Assembly (NCBI GenBank): GCA_036345935.2
Contig: JADWOT020001364.1
Span: forward strand, 112,170-176,169
Direction of reading: 5' to 3'
DNA: 64,000 bases
DNA from: Taenia hydatigena
Lineage: Eukaryota; Platyhelminthes; Cestoda; Cyclophyllidea; Taeniidae
The position numbers and the translations under genes were made by a program. Below, in pieces: positions 63,448 through 64,000 of the stretch; the stretch's first letter is position 1; the number at the start of each line of letters is the position of its first letter. The notes beneath the pieces are model-generated. The model was not told the DNA's origin. It was given only the letters and a program-made list of their open reading frames with translations, and ran no database searches.

Positions 63448-64000
63448 TTTCACTTATTTACCTCATTCTTTTTATGTTTCCATTCTTGCTAATTCAAAAC
63501 ATTTTTTCCTTTTTTGTCCTTTCGTTAGAGTGCACCTATCTTTGTGTCACTGTACACCTTGGAACCCTGATTTGCTTTGCATCGCTAGCATGCTCACAGA
63601 GCATTGCAATTAACTTGGTATTTTAAGCACTTTACAATGCACATTCACCTGTAGTTTTGCTTGTTGGAACTACCGGTTTTGGTCAGGGTCACACAGAGTT
63701 GGCTGCATTGCCCTAGCTGCGTAGGCCGGTTCCTGGGCCATGCCAGCAGGCTATTTCCCTCTGTCCGTTGAATGTGCATATTCTGCCTTCTTTTGCCTTC
63801 GAGGGAGCCTCGGGACTCTGCACATCTTCTTTGAATACTTTTTTACCAAATTTCCGTTGAATCGTGTTTCAGGCTTCTAATTTTTTTTCGAACGTTTTGC
63901 TTAACGCCTGTAGTCATTTGCTAAAGCCAGAAAGAACTAGAAGTCTTGGTCTTGATCATAACCTAAGCCACAAGTACTTCCTTGAAGTTCATTTCATTCG
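63448..64000. other. Right-edge stretch, no gene seen
   Basis: The segment at about 63700-63770 is related to 8810-8885. Nothing else is supported. Confidence 0.4.
63700..63770 (+). repeat. Short dispersed segment, copy 2
   Basis: The counterpart of 8810-8885: CCTAG, GGGCCATGCCAG and CCGTTGAAT in the same order. Confidence 0.35.

Noticed and set aside
1..64000. tRNA, rRNA, CRISPR arrays, operons, bacterial promoters
   Set aside because: No cloverleaf with intact T-loop, no rRNA-like stretch and no regularly spaced repeats with unique spacers were seen. The exon-intron layout excludes a prokaryotic reading.

Overview
This window looks like animal nuclear DNA. There are no long open frames. 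The coding sequence that can be recognised lies in short exons bounded by GT...AG signals, often with phase-1 introns, separated by AT-rich non-coding DNA. The tiny exons (down to 7 nt), the secreted-protein-like first exon and the LTR-LTR miniature elements suggest a parasitic flatworm, possibly a tapeworm. That assignment is inference; no marker gene proves it. Layout: 1-2.6 kb holds a possible zinc-finger exon at the left edge and the most complete of three miniature terminal-repeat elements (TRIM-like). 3.5-6.9 kb is an old duplicate of 22.1-26.6 kb. 6.7-8.0 kb holds the best intact gene candidate, a micro-exon gene of six exons in one consistent frame. 10.7-12.5 kb holds a C2H2 zinc-finger gene on the minus strand with one finger per small exon; its fourth exon also exists as a nearly identical inverted copy on the plus strand. 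15.9-16.4 kb is an old duplicate of 32.3-32.8 kb. 21.7-22.1 kb holds a decayed LTR-retrotransposon Gag. 28.3-32.1 kb is a 3.8-kb inverted repeat with two arms of about 1,280 bp. 32.77 kb has a possible signal-peptide exon. 36.0 kb has a possible last exon on the minus strand. 39.5 kb has a frameshifted fibronectin III exon. 42.4-54.1 kb carries pieces of a broken receptor-type guanylate cyclase, with glutamine-rich coding remnants and a second TRIM-like copy between them. 62.6-63.4 kb has a 64-bp minisatellite with one head-to-head inverted unit, directly followed by the third TRIM-like copy. Function: only the micro-exon gene and the zinc-finger gene look near intact. The other protein-coding traces (guanylate cyclase, fibronectin III, Gag) carry stops or frameshifts and read as fossils. 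The window is dominated by duplicated, inverted and repetitive DNA. All identities here were judged by eye from the sequence; no alignment or database search was run.
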